From Diadema setosum (taxonomy: Eukaryota; Echinodermata; Echinoidea; Diadematoida; Diadematidae), in NCBI GenBank assembly GCA_033980235.1, contig CM067069.1:32599041-32663040 (forward strand): 64,000 bases of DNA, in the 5' to 3' direction. Each line of letters starts with the position of its first letter. Positions within the stretch are counted from its first letter, which is position 1. Positions 47,691-60,252 of the stretch are shown here, in pieces. The notes beneath the pieces are model-generated. The model was not told the origin of the DNA, searched no databases, and worked only from the letters and a program-made list of their open reading frames with translations. Position numbers and translations under genes: made by a program.

Positions 47691-48186
47691 TGTTCGATCC
47701 CAAGACAAGATGGCACCGAAAAGCACGCAATGTCAAAACAAATATCTCGGTGGTATATGAAACACTCAACCAAAACACGAAATGTATTCCGTCGCACGGA
47801 TAAGAACCACAAACATGTCTTAAAGTGTTTAATATCACATGAAGTAAACTGGACTTTATCGTAGCGGTATGTATCATCCATTTTAAGTCGGGGCTCATAA
47901 CTCTTGTTGCAAACTCCAATCAAGTGGAGAAGTCGAAGGACAGCAACATGTGGGACTACACATTCAGATATTCGTCGCTGGACTTACTCAATTCACCAAC
48001 AAACTTGTTATTTCAGGCGAAGAATATGTCTCTCGATATCCAGCTTGTAGAGATTTGTTCATATCTGGATCCCAAAAGAGCACAACGACCGTCCAGGTTG
48101 AAATGTTGTGGAATAGGAGAGATTTAGATAAGAGTATCACCTCTTATGTCTCACCACGTCTCACTGGCACTGGTGTTTGTTTTTTA
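47691..48186. other. Possible LINE 5' region
   Basis: Lies just upstream of the ORF1 start in element sense and could be its 5' UTR. No boundary or target duplication recognised. Confidence 0.3.
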
Positions 48187-48229
48187 GTTCAATATAAGGA
48201 AGCCGTTACATCCCTTTTAAATAAATCTT

Positions 48230-48425
48230 AAATTTGACTTTGAACTTAGACAATTTCTTGTCATTTATATTTTCTGATGTTAACATTTTTGGGGTCTGCT
48301 GTCGGGAGGTTTCCCAGTCCATTGGACCTTCTTCATCTTGCACCGAGCAAGGCTGCGGCTGATGTGGCGACTTGACAGCCAAGGCCGGTTGGGGCTGATC
48401 CTTGTTAATGCCTTCAGGAAGAAAA
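48230..48425 (-). CDS. Coding tail of unknown protein, copy 1
   Basis: After a TTTTCTTCCTGAAG acceptor-like string the minus strand reads INKDQPQPALAVKSPHQPQ, then MDWETSRQQTPKMLTSENIN, and KKLSKFKVKFKIYLKGM before a stop. Conservation of this frame between the two duplicates argues it is or was coding. It has one copy of the MDWETS unit. No known domain. It may be a last exon. Confidence 0.4.
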
Positions 48426-48824
48426 GCCGAGGAGGTTCATTAAGAAAGAGGAAAAATAAGTAAAGCACATGCGGGGAGGGGGACCTTTCATTTATTCTTG
48501 AAGACCATATTATTGTCTAAGAATAACATACTAAACTTAGGGGTTGAAAGTGGGATTAATGTTCATTTCCTTGTACAGTCTTATAGCTAGTTTGTAGAAG
48601 TTTTGTAGAAACTTTGCTAAGTACGTTCAAATTAGGGAAGATCAAATGTTAAAACTGACCTTTAACTGGGCAATTCCTGGGCGTATTGAACGTGAAAGTA
48701 CTATTACTACTGTATTAAATTGGATAATTTCTGGTTTAACATGAGATTTTTCTATCAAATTAGGTAATTCATGGCTTTTGGTTACCCCTAGGGGGTCCTA
48801 CGTGGCCCTCGGGATTTTTTGTCT

Positions 48825-48875
48825 ATTCTATTCTATTCTATTCTATTCTATTCTATTCTATTCTATTCTATTCTA
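48825..48875. repeat. (TTCTA)n microsatellite, copy 1
   Basis: About ten TTCTA units. The matching tract at 51417-51474 has more units. Confidence 0.95.
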
Positions 48876-49234
48876 GTCAGTTGTATCATCCTAGTAATGA
48901 TTACTGCAGTGTTTGATGATGAACATAACCATTTTTGTTTGGGAAGAATGTAAATAATAACATGTAAAATTGCCCCAATTTGGTGCCCTTCTTAGGGCCC
49001 CGGCGGGGCCACAACTATATCTGATATAAACAAACGTAAAGATGCACTCACACAATAGAAATAGGCTTACTAATTCCATTTTAGCGGGGTCACAACTATA
49101 TCTGAGATAAACAAACGTAAGGATGCACTCACACAATAGAAATACGCGTACTTACGCTTACTTATTCCATTTTAGCTTTATCATTCCTAGTTTTATAAAA
49201 GAAAAAAAATAACTATATTTAAGAATTCTCTACT

Positions 49235-50436
49235 TGGAACAAGAATTGAATTTAAATCCCATCCGACAAGATTGTCATTATGATTTCGATTACTTTCCTG
49301 AATCCAGACTTTCTTTAACTAAAAAAAGAAAAAAAAAAAGAAAACCTCTCTACATTTTCTTTCTCTAGGGGATTTACCAACGATAGGGAATCGCCACTCC
49401 TCTTGAGTGATTCAATCCTTCACCACATTTCGTATAATTTAGTTGATATTTTAGTCCGGTACGGTTGTTGTTTTTTTGTGTGTTTTTTTTTTTTATTTTT
49501 TTTTTGAAGTAAAATGTGAACTTTCTGACCCTTTATCCATAAAAAAAAATAAATCATTCCGCTTCTCTTTCTTCAACCTTTACAAGTCATACCTAAAAAG
49601 TTTACATTGAACAATAAATTAGAAGTGGACATCATTGCGAAGAAAACAAAGAACAAAGACCCTAACGTACCTACACACTTTATTTCAAATTCAAATTCAA
49701 ACTTCATTGTTTGAGTGAACCTCATCATATTGTAAAAGAAAAAAATGCGAGTGCACTTTTTTATAAAAGATAAGAGTTGTAGGATGCAAAAACAATGAGA
49801 TAAATAGAACTTATTCTTTCAGGACTAAGATCCCATTAATCAAGATAACTAAAATAGATATCTGTAATAATTTTCGGTTGAATTTAAAGCCATATACAGT
49901 CATTCATGTTAAAGATCCAGAGTTTGCCTTTCTACACATTAGCAACGCGAATCACATATGTGTTTAATGTTTAGAATCTTGGTTGCAAATGCTCTTCCTT
50001 CAAGTTTGGATATGTGTGCGTGAGCATGTGTGTGAGTTTGCGTTTGTTTCTGTGTGTGTATTTTACAAATCCAGATGACCTGCCAACATTCTAGCTTCTA
50101 CACCAAAAAGAACTACATTTCCTTATACCATACCCTATAGGTTTTGATTGTGGTATCAGATTAATTAATGGATATGATAGCAGTTTAGTAGCTGGCACAC
50201 TTCTTCACATAGTCTTAGAATTTTAGATATCAAATAAGTAAATTCCTACCAACGGAATGTATAGTATGAAAGCAAAGTGCGCAAAATGGATTAAAAAGAA
50301 TAAAGACTGTATAAAGCTTGAAACTTTGTTTTTAATCTAAGAAGCCCCTTTCATGTTACAAGCTTCTCTTTACTCACTATTCATAATACAATATTGTTTC
50401 CTGGTAATTTCAACAAATTATTTAGTGATGTAGCTC
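49235..50436. other. Spacer between duplicates
   Basis: AT-rich, no gene recognised. T- and A-runs near 49480-49545. Confidence 0.4.
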
Positions 50437-50469
50437 AGGTAGTTCAATGTAAGGACGCCGTTACGTCCC

Positions 50470-50812
50470 TTATAAAGTAAATTTTAAACTTGACTTTGAG
50501 CTCAGACAATTTCTTGTCATTTATGTTTTCTGATGTTAATATTTTGGGGGTCTTGTGTGGGGAGGTCTCCCATTCCATTGGGGGTTTCCTCTGTTAGCAG
50601 CGTACCGTGGGACTGCTGTGGGGAGGTCTCCCAGTCCATTCGGGTTTCCTTTGTTAGCTGCGGACCCTCAGTCGTCTTCGGGGAGGATTCCCATTCCATT
50701 GGACCTTCTTCTACTTGCACCGAGCAAGGCTGCGGCTGATGTGACGACTTGACAGCCAAGGCCGGTTGGGGCTGGTCCTTGCTAGTGCCTTCAGGAAGAA
50801 AAGCCAAGGAGT
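50470..50812 (-). CDS. Coding tail of unknown protein, copy 2, expanded repeats
   Basis: The minus strand reads PEGTSKDQPQPALAVKSS, then units MEWESSPKTTEGPQLTKET, MDWETSPQQSHGTLLTEET and, after a one-base frame change in a C run near 50580, MEWETSPHKTPKILTSEN. Units are about 22 residues long (66 bp). Copy 1 has one unit and this copy three. Beyond the shift the frame rejoins INDKKLSELKVKFKIY. No known domain. Either the frameshift disables it or the last unit is read in another frame. Confidence 0.4.
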
Positions 50813-50861
50813 TTCATTAAGAAAGAGGAAAAATAAGTAAAGCACATGCGGGGAGGGGGAC

Positions 50862-51071
50862 TGTTGTAATTTGCTCACCAGAACTATATTGTTAACGCGC
50901 AAATATCTAAAGCGCCTACGCAAGAGATGTAATGCGACGCGCGGAGGAACATTAGGAGCAATAAACATGGCCACTTAATTAACACCCTCTTATGACTGGC
51001 TGTCAAGAATCTTCTTTATTTCACGTCTAAAGACTGATTCTTATCATCATAACAACACACATAATACAACA
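50862..51071. mobile_element. Solo-LTR-like insertion (210 bp)
   Basis: Starts TGTTGTAATT, ends AATACAACA, with the short inverted termini TGTTGTA/TACAACA, and is flanked by a perfect 5-bp duplication gggac (50857-50861, 51072-51076). Copy 1 of the duplication shows the unoccupied site with a single gggac. TG...CA ends and a 5-bp duplication are the marks of an LTR retrotransposon, here reduced to one LTR. A short TIR element is the alternative. Confidence 0.75.
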
Positions 51072-51416
51072 GGGACTTCCATTTATTCTTGAAGACCATA
51101 TTGCCTAAGAATAACATACTAAACTTCGGAAGGTAGGGGTTGGAAGTGGGATTGATGTTCATTTCCTTTGTACAGTCTTATAGCTAATTTGAAGAAGTTT
51201 TGTAGAAATTTTGCTAAGTAAGTTCAAATAAGGAAAGATCAAATGTGAAAACCTGTAACCGGGCAATTCCTGGACGTATTGAACGGGAGATTACTCTTAC
51301 TACTATATTTACTCGGATAGTTTCTGGTTTCACATGAGATTTTTCTTTTTCATTAAATTAGGTAATTCATGGCTTTTGGTTACCCCTAGGGGAACGTCCA
51401 TGGCACTCGGGTTCTT

Positions 51417-51474
51417 TATTCTATTCTATTCTATTCTATTCTATTCTATTCTATTCTATTCTATTCTATTCTAG
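51417..51474. repeat. (TTCTA)n microsatellite, copy 2
   Basis: Pentanucleotide tract equivalent to 48825-48875. Confidence 0.95.
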
Positions 51475-51739
51475 TCATTCGTATCATCCTAGTAATGATT
51501 ACTGCAGTGTTTGATAATGAACATAACCGTTATTGTTTGGGAAGAATGTAAATAATAGCATGTAAAAAATGTCCCGATTTGGTGCCCTACTAAGGGCCCC
51601 GGAGGAGCCACATCTATATCTGATATAAACAAACGTAAAGGTGCACTCAAACAATAGAAATACGCTTACTTATTCCATTTTAGCTTTATCATTCCTAGTT
51701 TTACAAAAGAAAAAAAAACAATATTTAAGAATTCTCTAC

Positions 51740-53966
51740 ATTTCGGAGTTCCAAAAGTGTCCAGAAGTGGACGTTTATCTACCTGGCAATGGTGTCTCCT
51801 AAGTTTTGTGACAAATTGAAAACTGAGCCCTAATTTGAACCAATGCCATCTGACAAGTTTTCAAGTAGAAGATGATAAATTTTGAAAAGTTTCAGACGAT
51901 GCATTAAACAACTACGCTCATTAGGACAATAGGATATTGATATCAGTCACGCAGTTTGGATGAATGCCTCTTATTGTCAAGCATGTCTGTCTTTGCACAC
52001 GCAATATGCCAAACAACATTCAACAGTTAAATGAAATAATGTTTTGGAGTCTTGATTTAAAGGCTGCTACAATAATTATGATAATTATTATAATAATGAT
52101 TATGAGCTGCACACGCAAACACTCTGTTAGTATTCAAATCCATTTATTTCATAAATTTATATTTCTATTATACATCTACATGCAAGAAAATCTTCAATTT
52201 GCTGCTCAATTGAAAATCTACAATAATTGTGTTACATTTCCCGGTGTGTCCAGGTTATCGTAACAATAAAAACAATGAACACTAAATCCTTTACATATGT
52301 GTTTCATAAAATTATATTCTCATTATTAAAAAAAACACACACACACAGACACACAATCTGATTAGGCTTAACAGTCAAGAGATCAATTAGCAAAAAAAAA
52401 AATCAATTTCAAGCCACTCGTGCTTGTTCCTCCACTATTGCAAGTCCTCCTCGTTTGCTTGTTTCTTTTTACATAGAGGAACATAAATAAACCTTCTGTA
52501 ATATTTTTCAAATTCCTTCGTTGTTGTTCAACCAGTGAAGAGTTAAAGGATGAAAGAAAATGCTGGCTCTCTGTATAGCCATTTTTTTTTCAAGACAAGA
52601 CAAGAAAAGATCACGGTTTGGGGCGAGTTTGTCAAATATTCTCTGTATAAAAGGAGAGATTATTGTCATTCTTAACCCGTTGAGGACAAACTAATTTTGC
52701 TATAACAACCGTCATGGCCAAACCAAAGGTATGACGCGGATTACACATCATTATTGCATCATATGTATTAAAATGACATCAGGAAAGTTAATTCAAAAAA
52801 TGTACCTAAATCTGTCTGGCTCATGAGCAGACAACTGTATATATTAGAGTCATTTATCCTTGGTGAAAGCCTAATCACCTTTTCCATGTAGACTTGGTAT
52901 CTTCATTTTTTTTTTAGGGCAAAGCTTCTGGTTTTGAAGTTACGTTAATATAGTGCTTTTTAATAGGTGTTTCTTTGTGTGATGTCTATTATTGTTTATA
53001 TGATTTTTTTAACATGTTTAACTACATTTATAACATTCTGAAATGTCCAAATATTACTTTATTTGGCTGATATATGTATGTAATCATAAAAGAAGGTGTT
53101 TTTCATCAATTGCTCTTGTGAGGTTAAAAAACGCAACATTTATGTCATAAGAAATGTATAAGTTCTCGATGTCGATATTATTTTATTATATTATTATATT
53201 ATTTTAAGCATTTTATCAAGTATGTTAAGCGTTCATTACTCGTTCCCCCATTTCAAGTGTTAAAGCACTATTGTTTAATAGTCCCAATAAGTTCAAATTA
53301 GAAAATAAAGTCAGGAGATGATTTTATTGGATGAAGGATTGGACCAAACAACCATACGATTTGGAAAGGCGAATACCTAGAATTTCTTGAACAAAACTTT
53401 ATTTTTATAGTTTATCTAGTTGACTGGAATAACTTCGAAACCCTTTTTTTTAACATCTGATTTTGTGCTCAAATGAAATGGAGCATTTTGCATACATAAA
53501 ACATTCTTTGCTTTCTGTATCAAAAGTAAACAAATTCAAATAAGTAGTCAGTTATCTACCTATTTTTTTTACTTACCTTCTAGGGTGTACTGTCTTTAGA
53601 TTTGGCTCGCTGTATAACATAAACCTTTTAACAATGCCTCCTACTGTTAAAGAATGACTGACACTTACTCTCAATATCATATGGTACTAGAATCAGTGTG
53701 ATATTTTTGATCGTCAAGTCAAAACGACACCATCTTAAACTACCGACGAGGATCACTTGTGTGGATACAGTTTAAGAAAAGAAAAGTGGCTGCCTGAGAT
53801 TTCAAAAATAAATGCAGAATATTTGACTTTTTCTCAAACTTGTGTACAACTAAAAGAAGTATTGAAGTTGCTCACTTACCTTCCATTTGTCCTGTTTCCA
53901 ACGGAAGTAAGCAATGGTCATTCAGATCTCTGTAAATTCAGCTAGATAATTTGATATTGATCAGAG

Positions 53967-53968
<2 letters not shown>
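51740..53968. other. AT-rich interval without recognised genes
   Basis: No domain-bearing ORF, no clear repeat structure. Short TATTAT tracts near 53180-53215. Confidence 0.4.

Positions 53969-54007
<39 letters not shown>
53969..54007. repeat. (AT)n microsatellite
   Basis: Uninterrupted AT dinucleotide run of about 38 bp. Confidence 0.95.
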
Positions 54008-54011
<4 letters not shown>

Positions 54012-54530
54012 TTTGTCACCTTAAGACATGTAAGACATACTAGTTGTATTTGATAATGGCGATATTTGTTGATAAAGCGAACTACATTAGCAGAATAAAC
54101 TGGCTTTCTGACAGATTACATAATGGTTGGGTTTATTACACATATTTAAAGTAATGCTTATCAACATGCTACCTAACATGAGAACTACCATTTTGGGGAG
54201 TGACTATCGGTCAGATACGGGAATGTAGGTTTCTAATTAGTGCATTTGCTGGGGCAGTGTAAACAAAAAACATATACTCTCCGAAATAATCAACGAATGA
54301 CAGCTGTTTGTTTCTGGTCGTTCACGTTTTAAGTTTAGTCAGAATTATACTAGGTCAAATACAAAACTGACAGAACATTTTTACTTTCATCCCAACCACG
54401 CATGGCAAAGATATGTATGAGTTTAATTACTCTTCATCGTACTGGGTAGGTCATGATGGAATTATGTTTTGAGGTCGATGGGGAGCTCTGTCGTAGCTCT
54501 CTCTGATCGAGACCACTGCCCTACAGTGCA

Positions 54531-55002
54531 CACTTTGAATACAACTTTACGAACAACTTTACGAACGAATATATGAGCTGAATTCATCTTATCTTGCCGA
54601 TTAGAAAGTCTATCATAGGAAATGATTTTCGTCCATCATTTTGTGGAATATTTCGTTACTTATAACCTTACTGACTATCCTGCATGACGGCATGCATACC
54701 CATTCTACGAGACCGACAGAGAAGCCGAGGGCACCGTATGCCAGACAGCTCGTCCGGCCCGCGGGCCGTATGATAGCGACTATATTGCGCACTTTGAATA
54801 CAACTTTACGAACAATATGTGTCGAATATATGAACTGAATTCATCTTGTCTTGCCGATTAGAAAGTCTATCATAGGAAATGATTTTCGTCCATCATTTTG
54901 TGGAATATTTCGTTACTTATAACTTACTGACTATCCTGCATGACGGCATGCATACCCGTTCTGCGAGACCGACAGAGAAGCCGAGGGCACCGTATGCCAG
55001 AC
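54531..55002. repeat. Tandem duplication of about 215 bp
   Basis: Copies at 54531-54746 and 54790-55002 both run from 'cactttgaatacaac' to 'gcaccgtatgccagac', with few differences and a 43-bp spacer. The first has an extra 'aactttacgaac'. No coding content. Confidence 0.85.
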
Positions 55003-57256
55003 GCGTTTTTTTGCAACCTGTTCGGTACCAATATCGGGAATAATAAACATGAAAATGTGCACTTATGATATGTAATATATATTATTCGTTGATACCATAA
55101 TGTATTTACTCATATGATCATGTAAATACATCACCAAATACTGTAAAATCACATCTTACCCAGTAGCCTGTGGTTGTATGAAGTGGGATTTGGTCGAAAT
55201 CGATTTGTTACTCATACGTAGTGGTGACGTTATGCTACGTATATCTATGTCAAGCCATGGTATGTACCTTCCAATTTACATTATATATTTATTTATGAAT
55301 ATGTAATATCTGAAAATCATTGGTTAATCCTTCCGATATCAAATCTCCTCATTTTTTTTCTTTTCATGCCCCATTTCAGCCTTCTGGTTAGCACTTTCAA
55401 CCTAATAGGATTGTATAATCAGGCAAAACAGCAACGTTTGAATTTTGTTGTTTAGTATTGTTATATACATATTAGAAAATGCATTAAATGATTTTGTTCC
55501 GGTCTTGGAATGTACGTCACTCTAATCATATTATAAAGACAATAATAACAAGAAAAGATTGCAGCCTTCTTTCCTCTTTCATCAAAGTTTTGTCAATATC
55601 CTAAATTTGACAAGTCATATCAGAATTAAATGGGAGAGAAAATAGATCAATCGTCATTTTCTCTTTCTGATGGCACACATAGTGTATCTCAGTCTTTCGA
55701 TCAAATAGCAGGATGCTGGATGATACGTATATTGATATCTTCCCCTTAAAAATGAAAACATATGTAATATGTATAATAATTACAAAAAGTAGAATATGTG
55801 TTGTTGTTTTTTTTCTCCCCTCGATTGCCACACTGCTATATCGCAGGACTTCCTCGCCCACTCTAGCTTACCAATATTCTAATTCACTTGTTCTTATCAA
55901 TATCCAAATTTATGTAATTTATGTATGTTTTTCTTAATCGTTTTCGTGTCAGTTTTATTCAATTCCTTGTTCCTAGTAGTAAATCTCTTCTCATCCAGAT
56001 TTCTAGGTCATGTTCCTGCCGGGTCTAGTCCCCATGCCCTGCAATCAATCACAATAGTACTCTCTGCAGTGCAACTTCAAATTCAGAACGATGTTATCAT
56101 TCATAACGGCTGATTTCTGCAAAGCGTGCTTCCATCCTTTTTAAAATAGTAATTTTCTGAATTATTCAAGCATGGAATTCACTGCCATCTAAAATTAGAA
56201 ATACGTCACTGACGGAGTTATTCATGAAGACATGAAGACTTATTCATTTTATGAGGGTTTCATAATATTTGAACTTATCCAGTTTCCTATGTTGGCTTGA
56301 TTCTTTAATCTTTGAATGTGCTTTCAGCATTTCATTTAGTTGAATTGGTGAAATATAGGGAATAAAATTTAATTGTTACATTTAATATTAGGAATGTGAA
56401 TAGGAAAAAGATGATCTAAAATACCTTAGTTTTCATACTAAATTAGGCATTCTCCAACATTAAACTGCTTGATTTAATTCTGAAAAAAAAAATTATGAAC
56501 TTGAAGTCGACGGTCTAAAAATTATGTTTGTGATTATTCAACCTGATAAAGAGAGATGGCGATGTGTAAAAAAGGATAGTTTTGAACGAGTTTTTCGTTA
56601 TGGTCTTTTAGAATGGAAGATAAGGCGAAATTGAAGACCTAATACTTTAATAACAACCCAAATCCAGTTTTCGGCAAAATTTTGATTGAAAAGATTTGAT
56701 TGAAAAGATTTTATTTTCTGCATTTCATATTTTCTTTCAGAATAACAAAAATAACAAAGGCAGGTTCAATTTCTCAAATACAATTCTGAAAATTATTGAC
56801 ATATTACATAGTAAGTCATATTTTGTATGTAAAGACAAATGAAACGTTAAATAACATACAAAATGTTTATATGGCCAATAATGACTTAATTCACAGTACA
56901 ATATATAATATATACATATGATGCAGAGGGCCGCCGTTATAAGCCGTGCTTGAACAGACGGACAGCCAGAGTTAAATTACCATTTTTTATTGTAGTACTT
57001 GAACACTAATACAGATGGGCCATGTTAAAGTGCGTGTAAATCCAGTTTTATACAATTACTTAGTAAACAGGAGTGGTGCCTGTGAGTGCGTGTGCAGGTG
57101 ATGAAGCGCGAAAGTGTTGATGGTCAGCACTTCTAAGAAAATGATTGGATATGTTATAATATGGGCGAAGGGTCAAGCAGCAGAGTAAAAGAGAAGGAAA
57201 AGGGGGTGGACCAAATATTGCCTTGTTGTTGAGTATAAGAGGTACATGTTTAATGA
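55003..57256. other. AT-rich interval; right part may be LINE 3' UTR
   Basis: No gene recognised. The stretch next to 57256 (perhaps back to about 57000) probably contains the 3' UTR of the LINE. I could not find its tail or target duplication. Confidence 0.4.
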
Positions 57257-60252
57257 TTACTGTACCGTATGATATTGTGCCAAGAAATATTTCTTTGTAT
57301 TTGCCTTAAAGGAATAGAGAGATGTGCACTGTTTTATGTGGAGAGGGAGTGAATTCCAAATATCAGGCCCGTTATGCCGAATTGATTTTTGAGCTAATAG
57401 GAGTTTAGGGTTATTCAAATGGAAATCATTACGATGGCGCGTGGGGTAAGCATGGACATCCCTGTTAAGGGAAAATGCGTTGTGGAAGAGTGGGAGTAGA
57501 TTTTGCGTGTATTTGAACATAAATATTGCTGTTTGAAATTTGTGTATATCGTCAACTTTAAGAACTTTTAGTCTAAGGAATAATGGATCAGTATGTTCTA
57601 GATAATGTGAGTTGGTACATATTCTTATTGCCTTTTTCTGTAAAAGAAAAATTACATTTACTTTGGTTTTATTACAGTTTCCCCAGACAACATTACAATA
57701 ATTAATGTACGGTAAGATTAATGCATTGTATAACATAATGAGTACTTTTTCCGTTACAAAATATTTTAATCTCCGAAGTATTCCAATGGCTTTGGATATT
57801 AATGTGGTTATATTGTCAATGTGGTTATTCCAATTTAAGTTGGAGTCAAGGGTTACCCCTAAGAACTTGGTTGATTTTTTTCCAATAATGGGCATACCAT
57901 CAATAATAATGTTATTAGGCATTATCGGTTGCAAATGTGAAGTATTGAAGTTTATAAAACACGTTTTATCTATATTTAGTGATAATTTATTGCATTTGAA
58001 CCATGTAGAAATTTTGCAAGCTCAGAATTAAGTATATCAACTACTGTGTTTAAACAGTTGTGAGAGTAGAAGACACTGGTATCGTCCGCGAATAATACAT
58101 AGGTGAGAAGGATTGAGGAGTTTATGATATCGTTGATATATATAAGAAAAAGTAGAGGTCCTAAAATAGATCCCTGTGGTACACCGCAAGTAATATATGA
58201 CTTAAACGAGGTGCTTGAATGAAATGCTACGTATTGCTGACGTTGGGATAAATAATCTCGGAACCAGGAAAGAACTATTCTTCTTATGCCATAATTATGT
58301 AGCTTTTTTAATAAAATTCCGTGGTCTATTGTATCAAAGGCCTTGCTCAGGTCCATAAAAACTCCTATCACGTGCTGTTTGTTCGCAATAGAATCGATAA
58401 TTTTGTCATAAGTTTGAATGATTGCAAAATCTGTAGAAAAGCCTTTGCGAAAGCCAAATTGGTTAGGATTTAAAATGTGGTTATCAACCAGAAACTTATA
58501 CAAACGTTCATGTGCAATCTTTTCAAGGATTTTGGAAATGACGGGCAATAATGAAATTGGACGATAATTCTTTATTTGGGACGCATCATCTTTTTTGTGA
58601 ATAGGGATTACTTTCGCAATCTTTAAAGAATTTGGGAAGATCCCAGTAGATAATGATAAGTTACAAATATGTACTATGGGGGTTACTAAAAAATGTATTA
58701 TTTGTTTTAGTAAATGCATACTTAATCCATCGTGGCCACAAGATCTACTCGACTTAAAAGATCGAACAATATTCAGTATTTCATTTTCATTCGTGGGAGT
58801 AAAGAATAAAGAATTATTATTACTTTCTGGAAGGTAATCTGTAAAATTTCCAGCGTTTGGAAGTATTGTTGAGGCGAGATTGGGGCCTATGTTGGTAAAG
58901 AACTTATTAAAACAATTTGCAATGATTTCAGGGTCGTTAATATCTTGGTCATTTTCGGAAATAACGATCGGGAGTTCTTTCTTTTTATTCTTAATAAGGT
59001 CATTGATAGTTCGCCACAGTTTGGTTTTACTGTCCTTATTTGATTCTAGTATGTCTGAATAATATCGCTTTTGAGATGCCCGGATTAATGTGGTTAATGT
59101 ATTTCGATATGTTCTGTATTTTGCTTTGTTCTGTGGTGTTGGTTTACGTAAGGACATTTTATATAAGCGATTACGGGTGAGTATAGAACGCATTAGCCCT
59201 TTGGTAATCCATGGTTGTTTTGTTTTTGCGCGATTGTTCTTATTAACTAAGGGAATACGATTATTATAATAATAAAGAAATTTATGCAAAAACATTTCGT
59301 AAGATAAATTCGCGTCATTGACCGAAGTCACATCTTGCCATTGTTCGCGTGATAAATCAGATATTAATGAATTAATATTTTCGTGAGATTCTTTTCTTCG
59401 CGTTCTATAGCATTTTTGTTTTGGTTGAACGTTTCCAATCTGCTCGTGAATGGTAAATATTGGAAGATGATCAGATATATCTGAATAAAGTATGCCATTA
59501 GTATAGTTTTTATCAATAATGTTAGAGAAGATGTTGTCGATTAAAGTCTCAGTTGACGTGGTGTTACAGATTCTCGTAGGCTTATTAATGTGAGGATAAA
59601 GACTACTTAATGATAATGTGTTATGAAATCTAGAAGAATTATGGTTTGTCGTACTTAGTAAATCAATATTGTAATCCCCCATTAAGAACAAACTTTTATT
59701 TTCATGAATAATTGTATTTGAAAAAATTTCAATGCTGTCTAGAAATAAATCTATTTCGTTATTTGGTGGTCTATAGATGATACCTATAATAATATTTTTA
59801 GTTTTATCATTTATAATTTCGACGAATAAGCTTTCAACACCATTGATGGATAAGTCAGGTCGGAGTTTGTAACGAAGTTGATTATGTATATACAAGGCTA
59901 CTCCACCTCCTCTTCCAGTCCTTCTATCTGCACGAATCATATCATAATTTTGAATACTAAACATATTTGGGGAGACATAATGCAACCAAGTTTCAGAAAT
60001 TCCTATTACGGAAAAGGCAAAATGGTGAAGAGAGTTTAAGAGCGTTTCGATTGATTCAAAGTTCTTATTCAAGCTTCGTGAATTGATATGAATGAGGCTG
60101 AAGTATTTATCTATGGAAAAACTGTGAACAGATCGACTGTCATTTCCAGTTTGGGGGCAAAATTCGGAATTGAATTCGTCAATTGTGAAGTATTCACTAT
60201 GATGATCTGTTAAATATTGGTCCTCAGCTTCGTGTGCAGGTTCGTTATTCAT
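57257..60252 (-). mobile_element. Nearly intact non-LTR retrotransposon (CR1/L2-like)
   Basis: ORF2 begins at 60252 (MNNEPAHEAEDQYL). The endonuclease domain (about residues 45-290) shows LIHINSRSLNKN, GISETWL, GGVALYIHNQ, GDYNIDLL and SDHLPIF. The reverse transcriptase shows IPIHKKDD, NYRPISLLPV, FGFRKGFST, MDLSKAFDTIDH, GVPQGSILGPLLF and the catalytic FADD. Near 58010-58016 a one-base loss in an A run shifts the frame, ending the first ORF at 57976. The rest continues as a 225-codon ORF (57934-57257) with TKFLGVTLDSNLNWN and the usual DIWNSLP tail. All catalytic motifs seen are intact, so only this shift separates it from full coding length. No separate ORF1 was found upstream. Family placement is by motif style. 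Confidence 0.85.

Larger units (their letters stand above)
48187..49234. repeat. Segmental duplication, copy 1
   Basis: Collinear and highly similar to 50437-51739. It includes the coding tail at 48230-48420, 'gcacatgcggggaggggga', the (TTCTA)n tract and the 'ctttatcattcctagtttta' edge. It alone has a 74-80-bp tandem duplication (about 49011-49165). It lacks the 210-bp insertion of copy 2 and so preserves the empty site at about 48480. Confidence 0.85.
50437..51739. repeat. Segmental duplication, copy 2
   Basis: Paralogue of 48187-49234 in the same orientation. It is longer because of two extra coding units (50565-50700), a 210-bp LTR-like insertion (50862-51071) and a longer TTCTA tract. 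Confidence 0.85.

Noticed and set aside
48825..51474. (TTCTA)n tracts considered as a CRISPR-like or regulatory array
   Set aside because: Plain pentanucleotide microsatellites without spacers, duplicated with the segment.
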